A stretch of 64,000 nt of DNA from JADKIH01 sp031417395 (GTDB lineage Bacteria; Bacteroidota; Bacteroidia; AKYH767-A; 2013-40CM-41-45). Location of the stretch: contig JANOVM010000024.1 of the NCBI GenBank assembly GCA_031417395.1, forward strand, positions 22,097-86,096, given 5' to 3'. Shown in pieces: positions 1 through 9,747 of this stretch (position 1 is its first letter; each line of letters opens with the position of its first letter). The position numbers and the translations under genes are program-made. The notes under the pieces were generated by a model. It was not told where the DNA came from. It saw nothing but the letters and a program-made list of their open reading frames with translations, and did not search any database.

Positions 1-355
1 ACCCTGTAATCATCAACGGAAAGGATGCTGATTCAGCAGCGGGATAAAACAATAATGTTCCCAGAGCAGAAAGACATAAACCTCCTGCTATTCCGTTTTT
101 ATAGCCAATTCTGTTTAGTAAATCTCCGCCTGAATAGCGGGAAATCAAATAGTATATTACCGAACCTACTGTATAGGCGACATAAAAAGCAAATGAAATC
201 ATCTGCGATTGCCATTGAAGGAGATTTAGTTTTTCCTTAAAAACAGGAATTAAAATATCATTACTGGCTGCAACAAATCCCCAAAAGAAGAATATGGAGA
301 TTAGTGTAGGCAATGCCATGCGACCGGCAGAGGTATAGGTTTTTGTCATAGTCAT
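1..355 (-). CDS. Sugar MFS transporter, FucP/GluP-like (3' end beyond window)
   Basis: This is the N-terminal 118 codons of an inner-membrane sugar:proton symporter, read leftward and cut by the window edge. The start at 355 (M-T-M-T-K-T) is followed by a first membrane segment containing FFFWGFVAASNDILIPVFK, then a second with ISFAFYVAYTVGSVIYYL. This pattern is typical of the L-fucose permease / glucose-galactose transporter branch of the major facilitator superfamily. An AAAGA stretch lies just before the ATG. The gene is divergent from the N-acetylglucosamine-kinase-like gene at 522, so uptake and phosphorylation of an (amino)sugar may be linked. Family assignment is good; the substrate cannot be told. 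Confidence 0.85.
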   Translation of the reverse strand, partial: MTMTKTYTSAGRMALPTLISIFFFWGFVAASNDILIPVFKEKLNLLQWQSQMISFAFYVAYTVGSVIYYLISRYSGGDLLNRIGYKNGIAGGLCLSALGTLLFYPAAESASFPLMITG

Positions 356-521
356 TCTTTAGAATCTGAAATGTATATTCTTTTTAGTAAAGGTTAATGC
401 TCCAAAGAAAAATGTTATTAAAGAAGAATGTTTATTAATATCTTTTTTGAAACGGGATTCGGTTTTTTTCAATATAAAGGATTATTTACCTTTCTGCCTC
501 TTAATTAATAAATAACCTTAT

Positions 522-1376
522 ATGATTCTAATAATCGACAGCGGCTCAACGAAAGCAGATTGGATTTTTACCGATGGAAAGACAAAAAAACTATTTACCT
601 CTCCGGGAATGAATCCCTACTTCCTTAAGGAAGATGAGATTGTTCGGATGATAAAGAAAAATATTACAGGAATTAATTTTAAATCAATAGCAAAAGTTTA
701 CTTCTATGGTGCCGGTTGTTCCAGCAAAGAACTAAACGATGTTGTATCCAGGGCTTTCAAAAGAGTTTTTACGGCAGCAAAAGTTACCATCGATCACGAT
801 ATCCTTGGCGCTGTGCTCGCTACATGCGGAAAGGAAGAAGGAATTTCCTGCATCATCGGCACCGGATGCAATTCAGTATATTTCGACGGAAAAAAAATTG
901 AAAAAAATAATTATGGTCTTGGCTATATCCTTGCTGACGAAGGTTCCGGTTCATGGCTCGGTAAAAAGCTTGTTACGCATTACTTGTATGGCTTACTTCC
1001 TGAAAAATTGTCTGAGCAATTCAAAAAGAAATACCGTCTGACAAAAGATAAAATTGTCACCAATGTTTATAACAAACCTTTGGCAAATTCCTGGCTTGCT
1101 TCTTTGGCGCCTTTCCTTGTAGAAAACAAAGATAACTTTTGGGTAAAAAATACAGTTTTAACAGGCTTTGAGGAGTTCGTGAAGCTCTATATAATGAATT
1201 ACCCAAAATATCAGAAGGTCCCTGTTCATTTTGTAGGCAGCATTTCTTATCTATTCGTTGATTTGCTCGATGAAATTTTAGAAGCCCAAAATATTACTAA
1301 AGGAATTGTAATTAAAAAACCAATTGATGGTCTGGTTTCCTACATTTCAAAAAAAGAATTTAGTACTAAATACTAA
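522..1376 (+). CDS. BadF/BadG-type ATPase, N-acetylglucosamine kinase-like
   Basis: A cytoplasmic sugar kinase of the ASKHA fold, 284 residues, the usual length for Bacteroidota N-acetylglucosamine kinases. The N-terminal phosphate loop is IIDSGSTKADW (residues 4-14), a second glycine loop is IIGTGCNS near residue 111, and LADEGSGSWLGKK follows near residue 137, as in the BadF/BadG/BcrA/BcrD family. The likely reaction is ATP-dependent phosphorylation of N-acetylglucosamine in salvage or cell-wall recycling. It is divergent from a FucP-like transporter, which fits amino-sugar uptake. A related activator ATPase cannot be excluded, but the benzoyl-CoA reductase context is absent. Confidence 0.82.
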   Translation: MILIIDSGSTKADWIFTDGKTKKLFTSPGMNPYFLKEDEIVRMIKKNITGINFKSIAKVYFYGAGCSSKELNDVVSRAFKRVFTAAKVTIDHDILGAVLATCGKEEGISCIIGTGCNSVYFDGKKIEKNNYGLGYILADEGSGSWLGKKLVTHYLYGLLPEKLSEQFKKKYRLTKDKIVTNVYNKPLANSWLASLAPFLVENKDNFWVKNTVLTGFEEFVKLYIMNYPKYQKVPVHFVGSISYLFVDLLDEILEAQNITKGIVIKKPIDGLVSYISKKEFSTKY

Positions 1377-1380
1377 GTAC

Positions 1381-2130
1381 TTATTTAAAGTATCTTAACT
1401 CAAATTCTTTTCCGTCAAAAACACCATAAGAGAAATAACGTATCCAATCTCCAAGATTGATATACCTACTTTTCCCATTGATTGGAAAATCGAGTGGCAA
1501 ATGTCTGTGTCCAAATATTAAATAGTCGAAATGTTTCTTTTGAAGAAGTTCTTTCGAATGGATAATCAGCCATTCTTTTTCCTCTCCTAAAAATTTTTCA
1601 TCCGATATGCCTGTTGCTACACGACTCTTTTTAGAAAAATATTCTGCTATACCTATTCCTGCATTTGGATGCAGCCGGGCAAACATCCATTGACTTATTT
1701 TACTTGAAAAAACTTTTTTAATGAATTTATATCCATGATCGCCCGGCCCTAAGCCATCGCCATGGCCAATGTAAAATTGTTTGCCGTTGTATTCTTTTTC
1801 TATGGGTTCTCTGTAGATTTTTACATTTAACTCTTTAGACAAGTAGTCAAATGTCCACATATCATGATTCCCTGTAAAATAATGTACTATAATTCCCTTA
1901 TCAGTTAGTTCAGCAATTTTACCGAGAAGACGCACGTAGCCACGCGGCACAACTGTTTTATATTCAAACCAGAAATCAAATACATCGCCCAAGAGATAAA
2001 TCTCTTCCGCATCTGATTTTATTTCGTCAAGCCATTTTACTACTTTTTTTTCCCTGGCCAGACTGCTTTCATAATCCGGTACTCCCAGGTGAAAGTCTGA
2101 AGCAAAATAAATTTTTTTCCCCGGATTCAT
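1381..2130 (-). CDS. lpxH: UDP-2,3-diacylglucosamine diphosphatase (LpxH-like)
   Basis: A calcineurin-like metallophosphoesterase of 249 residues. Metal ligands are seen in order: SDFHLG (residues 11-16), LGDVFDFW (47-54), FTGNHD (85-90), a central HGDGLGPGD and a C-terminal FGHRHLP. The FDFWFEY stretch after GDxxD is characteristic of LpxH, which hydrolyses UDP-2,3-diacylglucosamine to lipid X in lipid A synthesis at the inner face of the membrane. Its ATG overlaps the stop of the upstream M1 peptidase by one base (TAATG), so translation is probably coupled. lpxK lies in the same leftward run, consistent with the assignment. Confidence 0.88.
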   Translation of the reverse strand: MNPGKKIYFASDFHLGVPDYESSLAREKKVVKWLDEIKSDAEEIYLLGDVFDFWFEYKTVVPRGYVRLLGKIAELTDKGIIVHYFTGNHDMWTFDYLSKELNVKIYREPIEKEYNGKQFYIGHGDGLGPGDHGYKFIKKVFSSKISQWMFARLHPNAGIGIAEYFSKKSRVATGISDEKFLGEEKEWLIIHSKELLQKKHFDYLIFGHRHLPLDFPINGKSRYINLGDWIRYFSYGVFDGKEFELRYFK

Positions 2131-5100
2131 TATTCGTTCATTGATTTAATAAAGTCGAGCGGATTCAGCATGTTTAAATGCAATTCAAAACGTAAAAGAT
2201 CTTTTTTGCCCAGATCCTGACCTTCTACGGCATTCTTAATGTCTTTTGAATATGCAAATGGATAATAGATCACAAAAATATCTTTTATTATCGGTATGTC
2301 AACACCGGCCTCCCAGGAATATTTTCCAAATTCTCCCTGACTGTCTGAATTGTCAAAAGTTCCAACATTAAGAAATAGTCTGATTGGCAATAAACCCGGT
2401 AGTGTAGTATTTATATTTATACCGAACATGTATTCTTGCGCAAGCCTGTAAAAAGATGTCGGTGTCTTAAATCCTGCATAATCTTCCGTAAATTGTTTGG
2501 AAGTAATTCCGGTTTCTTCTGTTCTGCCTATAAATACTTCATCAAAGAGATAATCTCTTTCTCCGGCTCGTCCGCTTAGACTCATTCTATAATCTGTAAT
2601 TGATTTTTTAGAATAATTTAAATATCCGCCAAAGAATCTAAAGTTCATCCCTTTATCCTTTTTATCGTAACAAATAAATTTTTTCAATTCAAGAGTTGCA
2701 GTAAATAATTCTTTGTTTCCTGTTATTGTTATTTTTTCTAATGATTTTTCAAGTGGATTGTTGTTTATCCTTTTATATTCTCCCTGAAAAAAATGCATGT
2801 TCAGCTTTGACAGGCTGTAGTTATAGATATAAGGGATTTCTTTGCTGATAAAGACATCTTGAAGCGTAATTGTATTTTTAAAATGATTTTGAGCATCGCT
2901 TTGCTTCAGGGAAAAGGTGATTTGATTGTTTAGTTTTAGAAAATGATTGGTGTGTGAATATGTAAAGTCTGCATTTGAATATTCATCATGTAAATATGCA
3001 TATCTGCTAATACCGGAGTGTAATGTAATTCTGAAAAATTTTGAATCATAAGGATATATATGAAAACTAACATCACCGCCCCCTGCAAGGTCTTTTGTTC
3101 CTGTTCCGTAAAGCGGCATTAATCTATATTCAAATTTATTTTCATGTACAGAAATATTATAAATGATTATTCCGGGTAAAAACTTATTATAGTTATTCCA
3201 ACCGAGTACCGGTATATAAAAAAATTGTGTACGCTTTGGATTTTCTAAACGCCAGCCAAAGGACATCTGCGGCTTTTCCATGCTGCGGAAAAATCCGGTG
3301 GTTCGTAGTGTATTATCTTTTTCATACAATTCAGGCAGACGTTCTTCATTGTCAATTCGAAATTCTTTACACTCTGAGCAGGGAAGGATCGTATCCTTCG
3401 AACCCGGGAAGCCTTCCATCCAGAATGTATTAATGGCTTTACCATTGCTTATTTCACTGATGGGTATTGGTCCTGCAATCCTTCCTGTGTTTTTAATGCT
3501 GAGTTTAATGTTATTTGAACCTTGAAGCCTTGAACATGTAAGACGATAATTTAATTTATTTGAACTTCCTAAAAGTCCCTGAAAAAACCAATCCAATTTT
3601 TTTCCGCTTGTTTCCTCAACAATATTACGGAAATCCTCGGGTTGAGGGTGTCTGAATTTCCAGCGATCAAAATAAATTTGCATACTTCGATCAAACAAGG
3701 AATCTCCCAAATAGTATTTTAAGTAATCTAAACTTATCGATGATTTATAATATGCATTACCGTGGTAATTTTTTATACCTAGTTTTTCTGAACTCAGATC
3801 GGGCGCTTGATCTAGGTTCATTCTTGCATTCGTTAAGTATTTATAATATTGAATTTTTCTGTGATTTATTTTTTTCATAGAGAGCCCGGGAATTCCGGAA
3901 AATTCAGATACTTCAAGCTGTTGAGTTGAGTCATTTACATAATGTGTATATATATATCTTGTTTCGAAGAAATTATTAATCCCTTCGTCCATCCAGGGAT
4001 GCTTTCTTTCATTGCTTCCAAGTATTCCATAAAACCAGCTATGGCCAACTTCATGAACAAGTGTCACTTCAAGTTCAAAAGGATCGCCGTAATTTCCAAT
4101 GGCAGTTGACATTGGATACTCCATGCCATTTCCCATTGCATTGCCAACGTCTATTGCCGAAAATTCATCGTATGGATATTCGCCAAGCCATTCGGAAAAA
4201 TAATTCAATGAATTGGAAATAATTTCCGGCGATTTTAACCAGTATGAAGCTTCTTTATTATTAAAGAAGGACCATGTAATTACAGGCTTCCCGCTTTTCA
4301 GTGTAATTTTGTTTTTTAATACATGCCAGCGCTTGTCTGCAAACCATGCAAAATCATGAACATTTCGCTGAGAGAAATGAATAGTTTTTAAAGTAGAAGA
4401 GGAGGGAGGTGATAAATCTTCATCAGGAAAAACAGATATTGTTCGAGTCACTGAATCATTTGTTTCCAGCCTTTTGATTTCATCTGCTGCATTCATCCTG
4501 ATTCCTGTTGCTGCAAGAACATAATTTTCCGGCAAAGTAATATAAACATCGAAGGATCCAAATTCACTGTAATACTCTCCCTGATCGAGGTACGAAAAAT
4601 AATTCCAGCCATTCTTGTCAAATACAGCCGGTTTGGGATACCATTGTGTAATATAATAGGATTGTTTGTTGTGTCCTAGCCGGGAAATAAATGACGCAGG
4701 AATTTTTATTCGAAAGGGTGTAGTTATGGTAATGCTATCGCCCGGCGCCAATGGTTTAAGTAATGTTAACTTGCAAACATCTGAAGTGTCTTTTAATACG
4801 TTCCAACTAATTCTTTCTCCATTAATGTGGAAGTCCAGAGAGTCAATGTTGCCGAGGTCTTCCGGATTTGCATTAAGCATTCTGTCATCACCACTTTTAA
4901 AAATTTCCCGTGCCAATGCAGTATTTACATTTTGATATGCTGCCGGCCAAATGTGAAAGTATAGTTCTTTCAGTGTTGTGGATGAGTTGTTTGTGTAAAC
5001 GATGCTTTCATCTGCAGTAAGAATGTGTTTTTTATCGTCTAGTTTTACATGGATGGTATATTTTACATCCTGCTGAAAATAATTACCTCGACTTATAAAA

Positions 5101-5174
5101 GGAAATAAAAGCATTGCCAATAGACACAGAGTTCCTGATAGTCTATTGGTCGGGTATAAAATTAACTTTTTCAA
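2130..5174 (-). CDS. Secreted M1-family zinc metallopeptidase
   Basis: A 1014-residue aminopeptidase-like protein exported by an N-terminal signal (hydrophobic LCLLAMLLFPFIS, residues 17-29). The M1 signature is complete: GNGMEYP at about 348-354, HEVGH at 374-378, and the third zinc ligand E397, exactly 18 residues after the second histidine. The N-terminal beta-sandwich domain (about 35-260) precedes the catalytic domain. The last 400 residues are beta-rich, lack peptidase motifs and resemble the long C-terminal region of Bacteroidota M1 homologues. It lies 2 nt after the TlpA-like lipoprotein and overlaps lpxH. The likely role is envelope or extracellular peptide hydrolysis; the substrate is unknown. 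Confidence 0.88.
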   Translation of the reverse strand: MKKLILYPTNRLSGTLCLLAMLLFPFISRGNYFQQDVKYTIHVKLDDKKHILTADESIVYTNNSSTTLKELYFHIWPAAYQNVNTALAREIFKSGDDRMLNANPEDLGNIDSLDFHINGERISWNVLKDTSDVCKLTLLKPLAPGDSITITTPFRIKIPASFISRLGHNKQSYYITQWYPKPAVFDKNGWNYFSYLDQGEYYSEFGSFDVYITLPENYVLAATGIRMNAADEIKRLETNDSVTRTISVFPDEDLSPPSSSTLKTIHFSQRNVHDFAWFADKRWHVLKNKITLKSGKPVITWSFFNNKEASYWLKSPEIISNSLNYFSEWLGEYPYDEFSAIDVGNAMGNGMEYPMSTAIGNYGDPFELEVTLVHEVGHSWFYGILGSNERKHPWMDEGINNFFETRYIYTHYVNDSTQQLEVSEFSGIPGLSMKKINHRKIQYYKYLTNARMNLDQAPDLSSEKLGIKNYHGNAYYKSSISLDYLKYYLGDSLFDRSMQIYFDRWKFRHPQPEDFRNIVEETSGKKLDWFFQGLLGSSNKLNYRLTCSRLQGSNNIKLSIKNTGRIAGPIPISEISNGKAINTFWMEGFPGSKDTILPCSECKEFRIDNEERLPELYEKDNTLRTTGFFRSMEKPQMSFGWRLENPKRTQFFYIPVLGWNNYNKFLPGIIIYNISVHENKFEYRLMPLYGTGTKDLAGGGDVSFHIYPYDSKFFRITLHSGISRYAYLHDEYSNADFTYSHTNHFLKLNNQITFSLKQSDAQNHFKNTITLQDVFISKEIPYIYNYSLSKLNMHFFQGEYKRINNNPLEKSLEKITITGNKELFTATLELKKFICYDKKDKGMNFRFFGGYLNYSKKSITDYRMSLSGRAGERDYLFDEVFIGRTEETGITSKQFTEDYAGFKTPTSFYRLAQEYMFGININTTLPGLLPIRLFLNVGTFDNSDSQGEFGKYSWEAGVDIPIIKDIFVIYYPFAYSKDIKNAVEGQDLGKKDLLRFELHLNMLNPLDFIKSMNE

Positions 5175-5176
5175 AA

Positions 5177-6298
5177 TCAGGATTTTCTCATTAGTGCTTC
5201 ATTGACTTTAATTTCAATTTCTTCACTTCGAAGTCCTTTGGCAATGATTTTACCTTCCGTGTCAATTAATACATTGTAAGGTATAGATTCAATATGGAAA
5301 TCCTTTACAACAGTACTTTCCCATCTTCTTAAATCACTTACTTGCGGCCAGGTAATTTTATCTTTTTCAATGGCATTTTTCCATGCAGCTGTATTTTCAT
5401 CAAGTGATACTCCGAAGATTTCAAAATTATTTCCTTTTAATCTTTTGTAAATTTCAACAAGTGCGGGATTTTCTCTCCTGCAGGGCGCACACCAGCTGGC
5501 CCAGAAATCTATTAAAACAACTTTTCCCTTCAGAGAAGCAAGCGATAAAGGTTTTCCTTCCGGCGAATTTAATGTTATATCCGGACACTGACTACCGGCC
5601 GGCAAATTATTCAATTCAACCAATAACAGTTCATAGTCTTTTACATATACGTTATCGGGAAAAGCTTTTTTTAAGGAGTCTTTTAAAGAATTGAGTAAAC
5701 TCATTTCAGAATATTGGTTAATAAATTTCGTAGCAGAAAGCGAAACGATTGATTGCATGTTGTTTTTGATAAAATCTTTCGAGTATTTTTCAATTGCAAT
5801 TGAATAAGCGGTTTGCAGCTGTTGTCCTATAGAATCTTTCTTTTCAGGAAATTGTGCTCTCAACGATTCATAATTTTGACTCAATGAATCGTTTAATTTT
5901 TTTTCAAATGACCTTAGTTCCTTTATAAGTTGCGAATCTTTCGACCCATTTACCTCATAATTTGATTCAAAATTCGCTGCACTACCGTTTACTTCAACTG
6001 TTTCATTTTCTCTTAATACTAAGTAAATAATATTTGTCGCATCTGCCCGTAAAACGTAATAGTCAGGCGACTTCGCCGGATTTTTTAACGCAAAACTTCC
6101 GTCATTAGATGATTCAACAGAATCGATTGTTGCATAGCCGGCTTCCGTAATCTTCTGAAGATAAATCCACGACTTTTCCGCATTTTTTATTCTGCCATAA
6201 ATCATGTTTTTTCTCTCCACTTTCTGACAGGAAACAAATAATACTAAAGCAACAAATAATGTAATATTTCTCACAGCTATCTTATTAATGAATCTCAT
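5177..6298 (-). CDS. TlpA/ResA-like thioredoxin lipoprotein with DUF4369-like N-domain
   Basis: A 373-residue envelope lipoprotein. The signal ends in a lipobox LFVSC with C24 as the predicted lipidated cysteine. Residues of about 30-120 look like the DUF4369 beta domain common in Bacteroidota, followed by a helical spacer and a thioredoxin fold of the AhpC-TSA/TlpA type. The active site is WASWCAPCRREN (C260, C263), and the cis-proline lies in ESIPYNVL (P330). It probably reduces disulfides of exported proteins. The M1 peptidase starts 2 nt downstream, so the two are almost certainly co-transcribed. Confidence 0.88.
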   Translation of the reverse strand: MRFINKIAVRNITLFVALVLFVSCQKVERKNMIYGRIKNAEKSWIYLQKITEAGYATIDSVESSNDGSFALKNPAKSPDYYVLRADATNIIYLVLRENETVEVNGSAANFESNYEVNGSKDSQLIKELRSFEKKLNDSLSQNYESLRAQFPEKKDSIGQQLQTAYSIAIEKYSKDFIKNNMQSIVSLSATKFINQYSEMSLLNSLKDSLKKAFPDNVYVKDYELLLVELNNLPAGSQCPDITLNSPEGKPLSLASLKGKVVLIDFWASWCAPCRRENPALVEIYKRLKGNNFEIFGVSLDENTAAWKNAIEKDKITWPQVSDLRRWESTVVKDFHIESIPYNVLIDTEGKIIAKGLRSEEIEIKVNEALMRKS

Positions 6299-6329
6299 AA
6301 AATTTATTTTGTTTAAGTACTAAGTATTA

Positions 6330-7700
6330 CTACCTAACCACGACCTTCTTCAAAACCACTCTGTCTTTCATTAAAATCCTTACGGAATAAATTCCCGGTT
6401 TTAGTGTTGAAACATCCAGTGTTGTATTTACTTCCTGAATAACTTTTTCTAAACAAAGTTGTCCAGTTGAATTGATGAATTCCAGTTTAGCATTGCTAAT
6501 ACCTTCTGTTCGCAGAATGCCTGATGTAGGATTCGGGTAAATTTTTAATAGGTTTTCTTTTGTAGAAGTTATATTTGTTATTCCTGATATATCAAGACAA
6601 AAGAGTCCGGATTGCATGTCGCTAACCAAAAGTGTTCCACTGGGCAGATACGGATAAGCGGCCCAGGCTCCTGCATACGGAGGCCAGGGGTAAGTGCCCG
6701 GAGGATTGGCAGGATAGGTGTCAAAGTATCCCATTAGAACCGGTGTTGAAGCATTTGAAACATTGTAGATATATACTCCATCCTGATAAGCTGCAATAAT
6801 TAAGAGGCTGTCCAGTAAATATGGATTGTGTGGTGTATTGCCTATATTGGTGTGAAAGGTATCAATCAAAGCAGGGCTGGAAATATTGGATACGTCAACT
6901 ACTTTTATAGGTCTGCCATCGGGAACCTCTTCGCAAACATACAGCGTAGTAAAATCAGGGGAAAGGCAGCTGCTATGATTATAAATGTTTGAAGCATCCT
7001 GAAGCGATCCTAACAAATTAAAAGAATTGCTTACTGAATCATATTTGAATATTTGTAAGCCATCGTATCCACACGAAGCATAAACTGTATCGTTAGAAAC
7101 AAACATGTCGTGAACAGCGCTGATAAAGGGATAATCCTGATTAAGTTCCCGTAAAAGTGCCGGATGCGATGGATTAGCCAGCGAGTATACACTCATGGAT
7201 GTAGTATTTGTTAATGTTTTGACTGAAGCCACATAAAGTTTGTTGCCATCCACAAAAAGCGTGTGAGCACGTTCAAAAATATTTGTGCTGTCGTGAATTA
7301 CATGAACAGAATCGGGGAGGTAGGACAAGTCTGCAATCTGAAAACTATTGCTTCCCGCATCATCGCTTATTATGTAAAGGTAGTTTTGAAATGTTTTATA
7401 TTCATGCCAGATACAGTCTGTCTGGCGATGAGGTATGTAATCGCTCAAGACAGGATTGGTTGGATTGGTTACATTAACAATATACGTTCCTGCAGTTGAA
7501 CCGATAATGCCATACTCGTCTCCGGTTGCGGTATCTACCCATCCCCAGCACGATTGATACTTAATTCCATAGGTAAATTCTGCTGCTACAGCCGGATCAG
7601 AATAACTTCCCAGGTAATTAATATTCTGATGTTGGAATTGTGATTTTGCACTGATAGTTACAAGAATCAAAATGAAACTTAAGATAATTTTATTCGACAT
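6330..7700 (-). CDS. Choice-of-anchor-B family secreted protein with T9SS sorting domain
   Basis: A 456-residue extracellular protein with a short signal peptide (ILSFILILVTISAKS). The body is built of LVIVD-type blades such as GTYIVNVTNPTNPVLSDYIP and DGVYIYNVSNASTPVLMGYF and opens with NINYLGSYSDP, as in the 'choice-of-anchor B' family. The C-terminal about 75 residues (IYPNPTSGILR, then LKPGIYSVRI and VLKKVVVR) are a type A T9SS sorting domain, so the protein should be exported across the outer membrane and anchored or released. It sits 8 nt after punA, but a functional link is not evident. Confidence 0.85.
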   Translation of the reverse strand: MSNKIILSFILILVTISAKSQFQHQNINYLGSYSDPAVAAEFTYGIKYQSCWGWVDTATGDEYGIIGSTAGTYIVNVTNPTNPVLSDYIPHRQTDCIWHEYKTFQNYLYIISDDAGSNSFQIADLSYLPDSVHVIHDSTNIFERAHTLFVDGNKLYVASVKTLTNTTSMSVYSLANPSHPALLRELNQDYPFISAVHDMFVSNDTVYASCGYDGLQIFKYDSVSNSFNLLGSLQDASNIYNHSSCLSPDFTTLYVCEEVPDGRPIKVVDVSNISSPALIDTFHTNIGNTPHNPYLLDSLLIIAAYQDGVYIYNVSNASTPVLMGYFDTYPANPPGTYPWPPYAGAWAAYPYLPSGTLLVSDMQSGLFCLDISGITNITSTKENLLKIYPNPTSGILRTEGISNAKLEFINSTGQLCLEKVIQEVNTTLDVSTLKPGIYSVRILMKDRVVLKKVVVR

Positions 7701-7708
7701 GGATTAAA

Positions 7709-8527
7709 TTATTTGGAATAAGTGCGAATGAGTTCTTTAATAATGTTTGTCATCTTGCCTTCAGCAGCTGTAGCAACTTTTAAAACTTCTTCATGACTTA
7801 CCTTCTGAGCTTCATCAAATCCTCCAAGGTCTGTTACAATGGATAATGCAAAACAAGGAATGTCCTGATGACGGCCAACTATTACTTCAGGAACAGTGGA
7901 CATGCCGACGAGATCAGCGCCGACAGTGCGAATGTAGCGGTACTCAGCGGGAGTTTCAAAACAAGGCCCTGAAACACCTGCATATACTCCCGTATGAAAT
8001 CTATACCCAAAAGATTTGGCTATTTCACTTGCTTTTTCTACCATCGATTTATCATAGGGCTCACTCATATCCGGAAAACGCGGACCAAGTTCATCAAAGT
8101 TTTTTCCTATCAAAGGATTCGAAGGCATGAGGTTAATGTGATCGTTAATGATAACAACATCGCCAATCTGATAAGCAGGATTCATGCCTCCACTGGCATT
8201 AGAAAGAATAAGTCGTTTTACTCCGAGTGCAATCATTACACGAATGGGGAATGTTACTTCCTGCATGGAATACCCTTCGTAATAATGAAAGCGGCCCTGC
8301 AAAGCGACAACATTTTTACCGCCAAGTTTACCAAATATTAAATTTCCGCCGTGGCCTTTTACAGTAGAAACAGGGAAGCCCGGAATGGATGTATAGGGCA
8401 GGGAATGAGCAATTTCAATTTCCTTTACAAGTCCGCCTAATCCTGAACCTAAAACGATACCGTATTCAGGTATATCAGTTATTTTTTCTCGTAAGTATTC
8501 TACTGTTTGTTTGATTCTTTCTAACAT
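7709..8527 (-). CDS. punA: Purine-nucleoside phosphorylase
   Basis: A trimeric-type purine-nucleoside phosphorylase of 272 residues that cleaves (deoxy)inosine or guanosine with phosphate in purine salvage. Recognisable motifs are GIVLGSGLGGL (residues 23-33), the phosphate site around VALQGRFHYYEGY, LILSNASGGMN, GPCFETPAEYR, the substrate loop AGVSGP, and MSTVPEVIVGRH. The start MLERIKQTVEYL is the normal N-terminus for the family. It overlaps the 3' end of lpxK by 53 bp, an unusually long overlap that both protein ends support. Confidence 0.93.
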   Translation of the reverse strand: MLERIKQTVEYLREKITDIPEYGIVLGSGLGGLVKEIEIAHSLPYTSIPGFPVSTVKGHGGNLIFGKLGGKNVVALQGRFHYYEGYSMQEVTFPIRVMIALGVKRLILSNASGGMNPAYQIGDVVIINDHINLMPSNPLIGKNFDELGPRFPDMSEPYDKSMVEKASEIAKSFGYRFHTGVYAGVSGPCFETPAEYRYIRTVGADLVGMSTVPEVIVGRHQDIPCFALSIVTDLGGFDEAQKVSHEEVLKVATAAEGKMTNIIKELIRTYSK

Positions 8528-9578
8528 AATCTTTAGTTATTTGTTTAAATATTTCTTCATCCTGATGAAAAGCAATTTCAATCGGAAGGAAGAACAAAGG
8601 AAGTTTTTGAATTGTGATGTCAATATCGGGATTTTTTAATCTCATCATGTCCTTTTCTGTAGTAACTATGATTTTATTTGCACTGGCAATATTATCAAAT
8701 GTTTGTTTAATTGTGAGTACGTCTTTTTTATGGAATTCATGATGATCATTAAAAACTAAAATTTCAAGTTTATCGGTAAACCTTCTTAAATATTCTATCA
8801 ATCCTGAAGGATTCGCTATTCCTGCTAATAGTAAAATAGTAAAACTTTTTTCCCGGTAGTATTCCAGCCCCATTTGCATGGAATTGTGATTGCCAAATAC
8901 TCTGGCCAATTCTCCGTATTTTATATAGGTAAAGAATAAAGGCTTTTCCGTTATTAATCGGATATATTCTGTTATTTTCTTTCGCTCAACCGGAGCCAAA
9001 ATAGAAGGTGATTTACTGATTAGAACAATATCGGCTCTTTTTGCTGACGACCAGGGTTCGCGTTTATTTCCTGCCGGGAGCAAAAAATCCTTGTTGAATA
9101 TAGAATCAAATTCTATTAATAATATATTAATTCCGGGAACGATTCGTCTGTGTTGAAATGCATCATCCAATAGAATTACCTGGGGTTGTTTTTCCCTTTT
9201 TAATAAATTCGTAACCGCTTCCGCTCTGTCTTCAGAAACACAAACCATCACTTTTTTAAATTTGGTAAGGTATTGCATTGGCTCGTCACCAATCAAATGT
9301 GTATTGGCAGGAAGTTCTGCCAAAATATATCCTTTTGATTTACGTCCGTATCCTCTGCTTATGGTTGCTGCCTGGTATTCATCCTGAAACAATTTTATTA
9401 GATATTCAATATGCGGAGTTTTTCCCGACCCCCCCGTTGTTAAATTACCAATGCTAATAATCGGTACTCCAAAAGAAGTGGATTCTATACGTCCGGAATC
9501 GTATAAGTAATTTCTGATCCGAATAACTAAACCATAAAAAAATGAAAAAGGCAGTAGAATTCTGCGCCATGTCTGCAT
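8475..9578 (-). CDS. lpxK: Tetraacyldisaccharide 4'-kinase
   Basis: A 367-residue inner-membrane-associated kinase that phosphorylates the 4' position of the lipid A disaccharide. The N-terminal hydrophobic region (ILLPFSFFYGLVIRIRNYLY) is followed by the P-loop variant ISIGNLTTGGSGKTPH at about 41-56. RGYGRKSKGY, DEPMQYL, the Walker-B-like ILLDDAFQHRRI and ITTEKDMMRLKN-type segments all match LpxK. It is the first gene of the leftward run that ends in lpxH. The C-terminus overlaps punA by 53 bp and, beyond the conserved domain, is a basic tail ending in ILTRKNN. Confidence 0.93.
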   Translation of the reverse strand: MQTWRRILLPFSFFYGLVIRIRNYLYDSGRIESTSFGVPIISIGNLTTGGSGKTPHIEYLIKLFQDEYQAATISRGYGRKSKGYILAELPANTHLIGDEPMQYLTKFKKVMVCVSEDRAEAVTNLLKREKQPQVILLDDAFQHRRIVPGINILLIEFDSIFNKDFLLPAGNKREPWSSAKRADIVLISKSPSILAPVERKKITEYIRLITEKPLFFTYIKYGELARVFGNHNSMQMGLEYYREKSFTILLLAGIANPSGLIEYLRRFTDKLEILVFNDHHEFHKKDVLTIKQTFDNIASANKIIVTTEKDMMRLKNPDIDITIQKLPLFFLPIEIAFHQDEEIFKQITKDYVRKNQTNSRILTRKNN

Positions 9579-9747
9579 CGTGGCAAATTACAAAATCAAA
9601 CGAACAACTTTAGCCGGAATTTGTCATTATTATATGTATTTTTATGTTCTACTCTTTAACAATCAATTATATGACTGTGAATGGTTGGTTTTGAAATGAG
9701 TAAGGATTGTGATTTTTTTGTAGTATTGATCATTCAAAAAACAAATT

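Noticed and set aside
1362..6326. Similar AAGTACTAAGTA-type motifs at 1362-1382 and 6314-6327 at gene ends
   Set aside because: Only two loose copies were seen, within AT-rich DNA; not enough to call a repeat family or terminator.
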